Positions 56,093 through 64,000 of a stretch of 64,000 nucleotides of DNA are shown here, one piece after another. Source of the stretch: Planctomycetota bacterium (lineage in GTDB: Bacteria > Planctomycetota > UBA1135 > GCA-002686595); the NCBI GenBank assembly GCA_028278425.1, contig JANQEJ010000146.1, positions 1 through 64,000 of the forward strand, in the 5' to 3' direction. The notes beneath the pieces are model-generated. The model was not told where the DNA came from. It did not search any database and saw only the letters and a list, made by a program, of their open reading frames with translations. A program made the position numbers and the translations under genes. Within the stretch, counting starts at the first letter, position 1. The number at the start of each line of letters is the position of its first letter.

Positions 56093-56121
56093 ACTCTACC
56101 GTTTGCGCGAGAATCTGGCCA
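56093..56121 (-). promoter_or_regulatory. Candidate promoter of folE
   Basis: On the minus strand TGGCCA (56121-56116), a 17-bp spacer and TAGAGT (56098-56093) precede the ATG by 10 nt. Confidence 0.4.
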
Positions 56122-56163
56122 CCGCGCGGGAACCGCCTCGTATGCTCCGATAACCCCCTCACG

Positions 56164-56376
56164 ATGACGATTCGCCGCGTATGGATTGAAGAGGGCTGCA
56201 TCTCCTGCAACCTCTGCGAAGACCTCGCCGCCGAGGTGTTCGAGGTGCCGGCGGGCGGCGAGTCGCGCACGCGCAAGGGCTACGAGCGGCAGCTCGAAAA
56301 CCTGGACACTCAGGAGCGGGTCCAGGAAGCCGCGGACAGTTGCCCGGTCGAGGTCATCCAGGTCGAGGACGATTAG
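56164..56376 (+). CDS. Single-cluster [4Fe-4S] ferredoxin
   Basis: The 70-residue ferredoxin has three cysteines in CISCNLCED and a fourth in [10 protein letters not shown], ligands for one [4Fe-4S] cluster. A second cluster is not possible. This layout matches the short ferredoxins seen in several deep-branching bacteria. The start lies 17 nt after TATGCT. Redox partners are not apparent nearby. Confidence 0.88.
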   Translation: MTIRRVWIEEGCISCNLCEDLAAEVFEVPAGGESRTRKGYERQLENLDTQERVQEAADSCPVEVIQVEDD

Positions 56377-56486
56377 GGGCCCACCCGTCCTCCCGCGGTC
56401 GCGAAGCGCGGTCGGAGGCGTAATTCGGGTTACCGCGCTCGGAAGAGGGCCACTTCCGGCTCCTCCGCGTGCAAGAAGGTGCGGCC

Positions 56487-56825
56487 ATGAAAAACAAACT
56501 CTATGACCAAAAGCGAGCGACCGCACTCGTCCCGCTCTTGAACTCGATCACCCATGAGTTGCAGGAGCGGAACGCCGAGCTGGCCGGGCTCGAGCGGCGC
56601 ATCGAAACCCTCTCGAATCAACAGCGCCCGGATGAAGGCGCGCTCCACAATCTCGTGGCCGAGGCTTCCATGCACCGCCGCGAGGTGCGGCTGGCGAAGG
56701 AGGAGCTCCTCCGGCTCGGCTGCTCGATCGTGGGCACGGCGCCTCTGACCATCCGCATCCCGGGACAAAGGGGAAACGCACGACGCAGCTTCGTCTGGCG
56801 CCAGGGCGACCCGGTTCTCCGGTAA
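56487..56825 (+). CDS. DUF2203-like small helical protein
   Basis: The 112-residue protein is a helical hairpin ([32 protein letters not shown], then [20 protein letters not shown]) followed by [22 protein letters not shown]. The end resembles the DUF2203 signature of a glycine, a proline-glycine turn and a WR-G-P close. No function is known. The ATG at 56487 has AAGGTG as ribosome-binding site; an upstream GTG at 56469 is less likely. Confidence 0.6.
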   Translation: MKNKLYDQKRATALVPLLNSITHELQERNAELAGLERRIETLSNQQRPDEGALHNLVAEASMHRREVRLAKEELLRLGCSIVGTAPLTIRIPGQRGNARRSFVWRQGDPVLR

Positions 56826-56842
56826 GCCCACAAGGAACAGCG

Positions 56843-56877
56843 CAGGGCCCTCGCCGGCGACGCCGGCGGGGGCCCTG
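56843..56877. terminator. Bidirectional GC-rich hairpin terminator
   Basis: A 16-bp stem (56843-56858 with 56862-56877, one G-U pair) and a GAC loop lie between two convergent genes. Only a short T-run (GTTT) follows on the plus strand. Confidence 0.65.
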
Positions 56878-56882
56878 GACGT

Positions 56883-57719
56883 TTAAGGAGACTTCTTCCC
56901 GTCTCGCTTGCCCGTGGACGAGCGCTTCGCCCCGCCCTCAGGGTCCGCCCGCCTTTCCTTCGGCGGCTCGCCTGCACCGCCCTTCTTCTCGGAGGTGACC
57001 CCCGACTTCTGGCCAGAGGAGGACTTCCCCGCACCCTGCTTGGCGTCCCGGCCTAGCTTCTCGACTTGCGGCCCGGGTCGGACGGTGGGCTTCGGCACTT
57101 CCTTCTGCTTCGGATCCTTGCGGCTCTGCACCTGCTCCTGGATCCTCGCGCGGGCCGGTCCCGAGCCCGGCGAGGGCGGCGGCAGGACGGGCGGCGCGAC
57201 TCCGGATTGCACGCGCGGGATCGGGTCCTTCTTGGACCCGACGGGAGGTTTCTTCTCCGCCGAGCTCGTGGAGACCGTCGCGCGGCGTCGAACGGCCGGG
57301 CCGATCTCGCGGCTGCGCTCGCGCTCGCGCCGGGCCTGCTCGGCTCGGTGGACGGCGAGCACGCGGCGCGCTTCGTTCTCGAGGTCCGGGGCGACTCGAT
57401 CGCCCTTGCCGGTGATCCCCTGCTTGTACGCGACGACAAACTCGCTGGAGGAGAGGGCCCCGTCCCCGTCGAGGTCGAACACCTTGAACTGCCGCTCGGT
57501 GTAGCCCGCGCGGACCACTTCGGCGCTCGAGAGGGAGTTGTTCTTGTCTCCATCGGCACCGGCGAAGGAGCTCCGAGCGCGGGCCAGGTCGTGCGGCTTC
57601 TTCGCGACCCCCTTCTTCTCCTGGGTCTTCTCCTGGGCCTTCTCCGCCGCCTGGAAAGCACCGGGGGGCTCAAAGACCACGAGCGCCAGGAGTGCCGCCG
57701 CGACGATGGTGATCTTCAT
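56883..57719 (-). CDS. Exported EF-hand protein with a long basic disordered tail
   Basis: The 278-residue protein has a signal peptide (KITIVAAALLALVVFEPPGAFQA). Two EF-hand loops follow: ADGDKNNSLSSAE and FDLDGDGALSSSE (about residues 54-95). The remaining 170 residues are Lys/Arg/Pro/Ser-rich and predicted disordered, with no further motifs. It may bind calcium in the periplasm or at the cell surface. Together with the EF-hand region of the decaheme protein, it shows calcium-binding repeats are frequent in this genome's exported proteins. Confidence 0.75.
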   Translation of the reverse strand: MKITIVAAALLALVVFEPPGAFQAAEKAQEKTQEKKGVAKKPHDLARARSSFAGADGDKNNSLSSAEVVRAGYTERQFKVFDLDGDGALSSSEFVVAYKQGITGKGDRVAPDLENEARRVLAVHRAEQARRERERSREIGPAVRRRATVSTSSAEKKPPVGSKKDPIPRVQSGVAPPVLPPPSPGSGPARARIQEQVQSRKDPKQKEVPKPTVRPGPQVEKLGRDAKQGAGKSSSGQKSGVTSEKKGGAGEPPKERRADPEGGAKRSSTGKRDGKKSP

Positions 57720-57892
57720 GGTGGGCCGGAACGACGACCGATTGCGCCCCGGAACCCCGTCGGGAAGCGAGCTGCGTGCCAGGCGCCACCCCGGCCCTTG
57801 GATCGCCTTAACTCTCTGCTTTCAAAAGGGTTGGAACCTCGCCCGACGGAAGCGGGAAGGCCCTTCCCGTCCTCCGCATGGGACATGGAAGC

Positions 57893-57898
57893 TATTCT
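57893..57898 (+). promoter_or_regulatory. Candidate -10 box of ctp
   Basis: TATTCT ends 7 nt before the ATG at 57906; the following CTCCGC is also found after the TATTCT of larB (60280-60285). Confidence 0.35.
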
Positions 57899-57905
57899 CC
57901 GCACG

Positions 57906-59222
57906 ATGTACGGTTCCGGTCCCCGCTCACGCACCTCCCCCGAGCTCACCTTCGCGGTGGGCTTCGCCTGCGGGCTGGTCGCCCTGGCGATCGTTCACGC
58001 GCTGCTGCCGTCGTCGTTCGATCGCGACGTCGAGCTGGTCCGCGCGGTGCGCGACCTGGCCACGGAGACGTACGTCGAAGAGGTCGACTCGCGCGAGATG
58101 GTCGACGACGCGCTGCGCGGGCTGGTCGGAGGACTCGATCGCTACTCCCGCTACTACGGACCGGCCGAGATCGAGCAGATCGAGCGGGAGACCAGCGGCG
58201 AGTACCGCGGCATCGGCGTCGTCTTCCGCGACGCGGACTCCGGGGAGATCCGCTTCCCGCTTCCGAACTCGCCGGCGGAGCGCGCGGGCCTCCGGGTGGG
58301 CGATCGGATCCTCTCCGTCGACGGCGCTCGAGTCGCGGACATGCCCGCGGGCGGGTTGCGCGAAAGCCTGAAGCGCAGCGCGATCGATGAGATCGAGCTC
58401 GAGGTCGAAGGGCGCGACGGCGTCCAGCGCTCGACCCGCCTGACGCCGGAAGACGTCGTCGATCCGACGATCCGCCACGCGCGCATGCTCGATGCCGCGC
58501 TGGGCATCGGGTACGTCGCGATCCTCTCCTTCAGCCATCGCACCCCCGACGAGTTCGACGAGTGCGTCGACTACCTGGAGGGTGAGGGGCTCCGAGCCCT
58601 CATCATCGATCTGCGCTCCAACCCCGGGGGCATCCTGGACGCCGCGATCCGCATCGCCGACCGGTTCATCGAGGAAGGAACGATCGTTTCGACGCGGACG
58701 CGCGTGGAAACGCGAAGCTCCTCGGCAACTCGCGCCGAGACGAGCCTCGCGGGGCTTCCGTTGGTCGTGCTCGTGGATGGGGATTCGGCAAGCGCGAGCG
58801 AGGTCCTCGTCGGCGCTCTCCAGGATCACCGCGTAGCGGTGATCGCCGGCGAACCCACCTACGGGAAGGGAGCGGTGCAGACGCTCTCCCGTTTCGAGCG
58901 CGACAACGCGATCGTGAAGCTGACCACTTCCAACTACTTCACGCCCGCCGGCCGCCGCATCGAGCACGGCGACAACGGGGCACAGTCCGGAATCGCCCCC
59001 GACGTCCTGGTCCAGGCCTCGGGAAGCGTGCGGCGCGGGATTCACGACTTCCTGCGCACCTACTCCCCCCCGCCGAAGGCCGTGCCCGAGCTGCGCCGTT
59101 GGGAGCGGGAGGAGGGCATCGAGCTGATCGCCAAGGCGCCGCCCGATCCACAGCTCGACGTCGCGCTCGGCCTCCTCCGCGGCGAATCGCCCGCCCCCGC
59201 GAGCGCGCACCATGCGGACTGA
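57906..59222 (+). CDS. S41 C-terminal processing peptidase
   Basis: The 438-residue membrane-anchored protease has one N-terminal helix (FAVGFACGLVALAIVHALL), a PDZ domain (about 105-185, FPLPNSPAERAGLRVGDRILSVDG) and the S41 catalytic core with serine in DGDSASASEVLVGAL and lysine in GEPTYGKGAVQT. It probably trims or degrades periplasmic proteins. The ATG at 57906 was chosen because the one at 57885 would lie upstream of a TATTCT box. The end overlaps tsaD by 11 bp. Confidence 0.92.
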   Translation: MYGSGPRSRTSPELTFAVGFACGLVALAIVHALLPSSFDRDVELVRAVRDLATETYVEEVDSREMVDDALRGLVGGLDRYSRYYGPAEIEQIERETSGEYRGIGVVFRDADSGEIRFPLPNSPAERAGLRVGDRILSVDGARVADMPAGGLRESLKRSAIDEIELEVEGRDGVQRSTRLTPEDVVDPTIRHARMLDAALGIGYVAILSFSHRTPDEFDECVDYLEGEGLRALIIDLRSNPGGILDAAIRIADRFIEEGTIVSTRTRVETRSSSATRAETSLAGLPLVVLVDGDSASASEVLVGALQDHRVAVIAGEPTYGKGAVQTLSRFERDNAIVKLTTSNYFTPAGRRIEHGDNGAQSGIAPDVLVQASGSVRRGIHDFLRTYSPPPKAVPELRRWEREEGIELIAKAPPDPQLDVALGLLRGESPAPASAHHAD

Positions 59223-60240
59223 GCTCGCCGAGAAGCGGATCCTCGGCGTCGAGTCCTCCTGCGACGAGACCGCGGCCGCGGTGGTGCGGGGCGGACGCGA
59301 AGTTCTGGCCTCCGTCGTACACAGCCAGGCGCCGGAGCACGCGCTCTTCGGCGGCGTCGTTCCGGAGATGGCGGGACGCTCGCACCTGCAGCACATCCTC
59401 CCCGTGATCGACGAAGCGCTGGCGGATGCGAACACGCGGCTCTCCGAGATCGACGCGATCGCGGTGACGTCGCGACCCGGCTTGATCGGCTCGCTCCTCG
59501 TCGGGCTGTCGACGGCGAAGGGCCTGGCCTACGCGCGCGGACTGCCGCTGGTGTGCGTGCACCACATCGAAGCCCACGCGTACGCCGCGACGATGGAGAC
59601 CGAGGTCGACTACCCCTGCCTCGCCCTGGTCGTCTCGGGCGGCCACACCGCTCTCTATCGCATGCGCGGCCCGACGGCGCTCGAGCCGCTCGCCACGACG
59701 CTCGACGACGCGGCCGGCGAAGCGTTCGACAAGGTCGCCCAGATGCTCGGTCTCGGTTATCCGGGCGGGCCGGAGATCTCGCGTCTCTCGGAGCACGGAG
59801 ATCCATCGGCCGTCCGCTTCCCTCGCTACCGTCCGCGCGACGGGAAACCCGGCTTCTCCTTCAGCGGGCTGAAGACGGCCGTGCTCTATCACCTGCGCGG
59901 ACAAGACGCGCTCGCTCCGACGCCGCCGCCGGAGGAGATCGAGCGCCGCGAGGACGTGGCCGCTTCCTTCCAGGAGGCGGTGGTCGACGTCCTGGTCGAG
60001 CAGACGCTCGCCGCCGCCGAGGCCGAGGACTTCTCGACAGTCGTCGTGACCGGCGGGGTGGCCTGCAACCCGCGCCTGCGCGCGCGGATGACAGATGACG
60101 CCGAGGAGCGCGGCATCCGCGCGGTCTTCCCCGCTCCGGCCTATTGCTCGGACAACGCCGCGATGATCGCCGGGCTCGGGTTCCACATCCTCCGGGCCGG
60201 CGAGACCGCCTCGCTGCACGCCGACGCGAGCCCGCGCTAG
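59212..60240 (+). CDS. tsaD: tRNA N6-adenosine threonylcarbamoyltransferase TsaD
   Basis: The 342-residue ASKHA-family enzyme transfers threonylcarbamoyl to A37 of ANN-decoding tRNAs. It has the opening [14 protein letters not shown], the metal-binding [31 protein letters not shown] and the C-terminal [13 protein letters not shown] and [10 protein letters not shown]. The gene overlaps the S41 protease by 11 bp and is likely expressed with it. Confidence 0.97.
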   Translation: MRTELAEKRILGVESSCDETAAAVVRGGREVLASVVHSQAPEHALFGGVVPEMAGRSHLQHILPVIDEALADANTRLSEIDAIAVTSRPGLIGSLLVGLSTAKGLAYARGLPLVCVHHIEAHAYAATMETEVDYPCLALVVSGGHTALYRMRGPTALEPLATTLDDAAGEAFDKVAQMLGLGYPGGPEISRLSEHGDPSAVRFPRYRPRDGKPGFSFSGLKTAVLYHLRGQDALAPTPPPEEIERREDVAASFQEAVVDVLVEQTLAAAEAEDFSTVVVTGGVACNPRLRARMTDDAEERGIRAVFPAPAYCSDNAAMIAGLGFHILRAGETASLHADASPR

Positions 60241-60279
60241 AGTGCGCGATCCGCGGAGCGGGAAACTCCGCGCGGATGT

Positions 60280-60285
60280 TATTCT
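60280..60285 (+). promoter_or_regulatory. Candidate -10 box of larB-carA
   Basis: TATTCT preceded by TGT (extended -10 type) ends 15 nt before the larB ATG. Confidence 0.4.
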
Positions 60286-60300
60286 CCGCTCCGCCCCCCC

Positions 60301-61070
<770 letters not shown>

Positions 61071-61074
<4 letters not shown>

Positions 61075-62192
61075 ACGAGAACCGAGACGCCTTCCTCGCG
61101 ATCGAAAACGGAACCGTCCTGCGCGGGCGGTCGGTCGGCGCCGAAGGCGAGAAAGCCGGCGACCTGGTGTTCAACACCTCGATGAGCGGCTACCACGAGA
61201 TCCTGACCGATCCCTCCTACGCTGGGCAGGTCGTCGTGATGACGTATCCGCTGATCGGGAACTACGGCGTGGCCGAAGAGGACGCCGAGAGCAAGCGGGC
61301 GTGGCCCGAGGCGTTCGTCCTGAAGGAGATGTCGAAGATCGCGTCCAACTTCCGCTCGTCGATCCCGCTGCCCGAGTGGCTCGAGCGGGAAGGCGTCGTC
61401 GCGATCGAGGACGTCGACACGCGGCTTCTGACGAAGCTGACGCGGAGCGAGGGGTCGCTGCGTTGCGTGATCTCCACCGAGGACGACGACCCCGAGTCGC
61501 TGGTCGCAAAGGCCCGCTCGGCCCAGGCCACCGACGGCCGCGACCTCGCCTCGGTCGTATCGTGCGAGGAGCCGTACACCTGGGACTCGGCCTACGACGA
61601 GTCCTACCCCGATTGGATCCAGAAGAGGGGAGCGGCGACCAAGCGCGTCGTCGCCTACGACTTCGGCATCAAGCGCAACATCCTGCGCAGCCTCGTGCAC
61701 TGCGGCTTCGACGTCACGGTCGTGCCGGCCTGGACGCCGGCGGACGAGGCGCTCGCGATGGACCCCGACGGCGTCTTCCTGTCCAACGGACCCGGCGACC
61801 CCTCCGCCGTGTCGCGCGGTATCGACGCGGTGTCCAACCTGGTGGGAAAGACGCCGATCTTCGGGATCTGCCTCGGCCATCAGATCCTCTCGATCGTGCT
61901 CGGCGCCAAGACGCACAAGATGCCCTTCGGGCACCACGGGGCGAACCACCCGGTGCGCGACGTGCTCACGAACCGCGTCGAGATCACCTCGCAGAACCAT
62001 TCCTTCGCGGTCGATCCCGACTCGCTGCCCGACCACCTCGAGCTCACGCACCTCAACCTGAACGACCAAACCGTCGAGGGCATCCGCCACCGCACGCTTC
62101 CCGTGTTCAGCGTGCAGTACCACCCCGAAGCGGCGCCGGGGCCGCTCGACTCGGCGCACCTGTTCCACCGCTTTCGCGAAGCGATCGCCTAG
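61071..62192 (+). CDS. carA: Carbamoyl-phosphate synthase small subunit
   Basis: The 373-residue glutaminase subunit supplies ammonia for carbamoyl phosphate in arginine and pyrimidine synthesis. The N-terminal domain has [18 protein letters not shown]; the class I amidotransferase domain has the nucleophile in [20 protein letters not shown], and the His-Glu pair in [12 protein letters not shown]. The carB gene is not next to it: a minus-strand gene follows after 5 bp. Confidence 0.97.
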
Positions 62193-62197
62193 CGCGC

Positions 62198-64000
62198 CTA
62201 CGGCGCGCCGTAGGTGATCGTCAGCTCGTTCGTCTGCGTCCAGCCCGCGGGCCCGCCGGCATCGACGACGAACGCCTGGTGGTGCATCGTCAGGCCGGCG
62301 ATCGCGGCGGGGATCGGCATCAACGGCGTGACGCCCGTCCAGGTCCCGGCGCCGACCTTGTCGGCGGAGCCCAGCACGGGCAGGACCACCTGCACGAAGC
62401 CGGGTTGGAATGGGTCGACGTAGAGCGTGTACCCGGGGAAGGGCAGCCCCGGGAGATTCGCCGCGTGCGGAGAGAACACGAGGACGCCGAGCGAGCCTCC
62501 CATCGCGCCGGAGAGCGTAACCGTGATCGACGAGCCGGCGCGGAACGGGCCGATGGCGCCCAGCGTCGGGATCATCTCGTCCTCGCCCGCCACGGCCGAT
62601 CCCGTCTGGACCCGCGCACCGTGCCCGTAGGCCGGGTGCCAGGCGGCGTTGCGCGCGGCGAACTCGCCGGCGAAGTCGACGTCCCCGTCCCCGTCCAGGT
62701 CCGCGCGGTGGAGGGTGGGAAGGACCTGGAGCGTGCCCGGCTCGTAGTCCGCGGCGGTGAGCACTCCGGAGGTCCCCGGCTTGCGCAGGAAGACGAACGC
62801 CGCGTTCGGGTGCTCGCTGTACGGCCCCATGACGACGTCGGCGAGCCCGTCGTCGTTCACGTCGGCGGCGACGATCCGGGGCCGCTCGCCGTCGACCTCC
62901 TCGTTCTCGAAGGCGTCCGAGTAGGCGAAGGAGGGCTCGAGCTGCGCCATCGTCGTGTTGAAGAAGAGCCGCGGGTGCCCGTCCTCGTCGATCATGGCGA
63001 CGTCGGGATACCCGTCCTCGTTATAGTCGCTGACGTCGATCGGGCTCTCGATCGTGTCGCACTCCCAGGTGCCGAAGGGCGTGAGCGTCTCGTCCTTGAA
63101 CACGTCGCCGCCGGGGTACCCGGTCCCGAGGTGAAGCGTGAGCGACGTGCCCGCGTCGGACGCGATCAGGTCGGGCAGACTGTTCAGGTCGACGTCCGCC
63201 ACGGCCTCCCCGCGCTCGCTGAGGATCAACTGCCGGTGCGACAGGAAGCCCGTACCGTCGTTGACGAACATGTGCGTCCGGCGCTGGAGCAGCGAGTAGT
63301 AGTCGATCGACACGACCATCAGGTCCTCGAAGCCGTCCGAGTTGACGTCGGCGGCGAAGTGGTTGTCGATCCCGTTCTCACCCAGGATCTGGAACTCGAT
63401 GCCCGGCGCCGCGGCGTCGCCGAGGATCTCCCATCCGCCGCCGCCGTTGTTCGCCACGAGGGTCTGACCGAGGAACGTCCACGGAGGCCCGTTGACCTTG
63501 CGCGTGTAGATCCAGTCCGCGACGCCGTCTCCGGTGAAGTCGCCGAAGTAGCGCGGCGTGGTGAGGATCTCCCCCGGGACCCCGTAGCCGGGCACCGGCG
63601 GCAGGCCGGACGGCCCGAAGGTGCCGTCTCCCTGGTTGACCGCGTAGCCGACGAAGCCCAGCTCCGGATCGCCGTCGCCGTCGATGTCCGCGATCAGGCG
63701 CTCGCGCGTGATGAAGGGGCTCGGGAAGGCGTCGGGCGTCGGAGTTGCGACCAGCGGCCCGCGTGCGTAGTGCACGACGCGGCCGGCGACGAAGTCGACG
63801 TCGCCGTCGGCGTCCACGTCGGCGGCGCCGGCGAGCGACGTCGAGCCTAGCCCCGGGAACTGGAACGAATCGGCGAAGCCGCCGTTGCCGTCGTTGAGCG
63901 CGACTTCGAACGTCGATTCGAAGCCAAGGCTCGGCCACTGCGGATTCGACCCCCCGCCCCCGCCGCAACACACGCCGTCGAGATCCCCGTCGCCGTCGGC
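62198..64000 (-). CDS. FG-GAP/VCBS repeat protein, 5' end beyond the window
   Basis: At least 601 residues are visible, and the frame stays open to the right edge (reading DGDGDLDGVCC), so the start lies outside. It is a chain of FG-GAP repeats with DxDxDG calcium loops (DADGDVDFVAGR, DIDGDGDPELGFVG, DVNSDGFEDLMVV, DYNEDGYPDVAMI, DLDGDGDVDFAGEF), predicted to fold as a beta-propeller outside the cell. The last 110 residues form a separate domain (AGSSITVTLSGAMGG...AGLTMHHQAFVVD...TNELTI) shared with the protein at 10511. It is probably secreted or surface-attached. Confidence 0.85.
   Translation of the reverse strand, partial: ADGDGDLDGVCCGGGGGSNPQWPSLGFESTFEVALNDGNGGFADSFQFPGLGSTSLAGAADVDADGDVDFVAGRVVHYARGPLVATPTPDAFPSPFITRERLIADIDGDGDPELGFVGYAVNQGDGTFGPSGLPPVPGYGVPGEILTTPRYFGDFTGDGVADWIYTRKVNGPPWTFLGQTLVANNGGGGWEILGDAAAPGIEFQILGENGIDNHFAADVNSDGFEDLMVVSIDYYSLLQRRTHMFVNDGTGFLSHRQLILSERGEAVADVDLNSLPDLIASDAGTSLTLHLGTGYPGGDVFKDETLTPFGTWECDTIESPIDVSDYNEDGYPDVAMIDEDGHPRLFFNTTMAQLEPSFAYSDAFENEEVDGERPRIVAADVNDDGLADVVMGPYSEHPNAAFVFLRKPGTSGVLTAADYEPGTLQVLPTLHRADLDGDGDVDFAGEFAARNAAWHPAYGHGARVQTGSAVAGEDEMIPTLGAIGPFRAGSSITVTLSGAMGGSLGVLVFSPHAANLPGLPFPGYTLYVDPFQPGFVQVVLPVLGSADKVGAGTWTGVTPLMPIPAAIAGLTMHHQAFVVDAGGPAGWTQTNELTITYGAP

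Overview
The window is a GC-rich chromosome segment packed with genes on both strands, with many start and stop codons overlapping by four bases. It suggests a Gram-negative bacterium, most likely a planctomycete. The evidence is an outer-membrane-type porin, many lipoproteins, a DUF1549-like/DUF1501 gene pair, a prenyltransferase-fold repeat protein behind a membrane anchor with an acidic tail, and two secreted proteins that share a C-terminal domain. No transposase, CRISPR array, prophage or replication origin was seen. The taxon is inferred from gene content, not from a marker tree.

Layout. 0.2-4.5 kb (minus): a hybrid histidine kinase with a terminal HPt domain, followed by an HDOD-REC-GGDEF response protein. 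4.6-8.3 kb (minus): an ArsR-family regulator with overlapping pstS, pstC, pstA and pstB (phosphate uptake), with a perfect 14-bp palindrome at the head of the operon. 8.5-12.2 kb (plus): a pentapeptide-repeat/K+ channel fusion, an HDOD protein and a secreted arylsulfotransferase-like protein. 12.2-22.1 kb (minus): one closely spaced run from lipA through a 2-oxoacid dehydrogenase complex (two E1-alpha paralogues, one E1-beta, a two-lipoyl E2, a PspC-domain protein, E3) to lipB, two lipoproteins and a DinB-like protein. The run encodes both the complex and the lipoate synthesis and transfer enzymes it needs. 22.2-28.4 kb (minus): three exported proteins, namely a DUF1549-like protein, a Tat-exported DUF1501 protein and a 1309-residue protein that joins ten c-type heme motifs, an LVIVD propeller and many EF-hands.

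28.5-38 kb: a sigma-70 factor, an acyl-CoA dehydrogenase, a four-gene operon (YwqK-repeat/peroxiredoxin lipoprotein, Ser/Thr kinase, lipoprotein, methyltransferase), a dNTPase facing that operon, and a MASE1 membrane protein. 38-43 kb (plus): rnc-mfd-PpiC, translationally coupled. 43-51 kb: the prenyltransferase-fold protein, a TPR-rpsT-DUF1499 operon, def-ribF, tRNA-Phe, DUF971, arfB and a porin with a hairpin-rich leader. 51-62 kb: a DUF255 thioredoxin-fold protein, a membrane protein pair, an SDR enzyme, folE, a ferredoxin, a DUF2203-like protein, an EF-hand protein, a C-terminal processing protease, tsaD, larB and carA. 62.2-64 kb (minus): the 3' part of a large FG-GAP repeat protein that runs off the window.

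Most notable are the heme/LVIVD/EF-hand fusion and its export cluster, the ArsR-headed pst operon, and a recurring promoter arrangement in which a TAnnnT box sits only 6-17 nt before start codons, implying very short or absent mRNA leaders.
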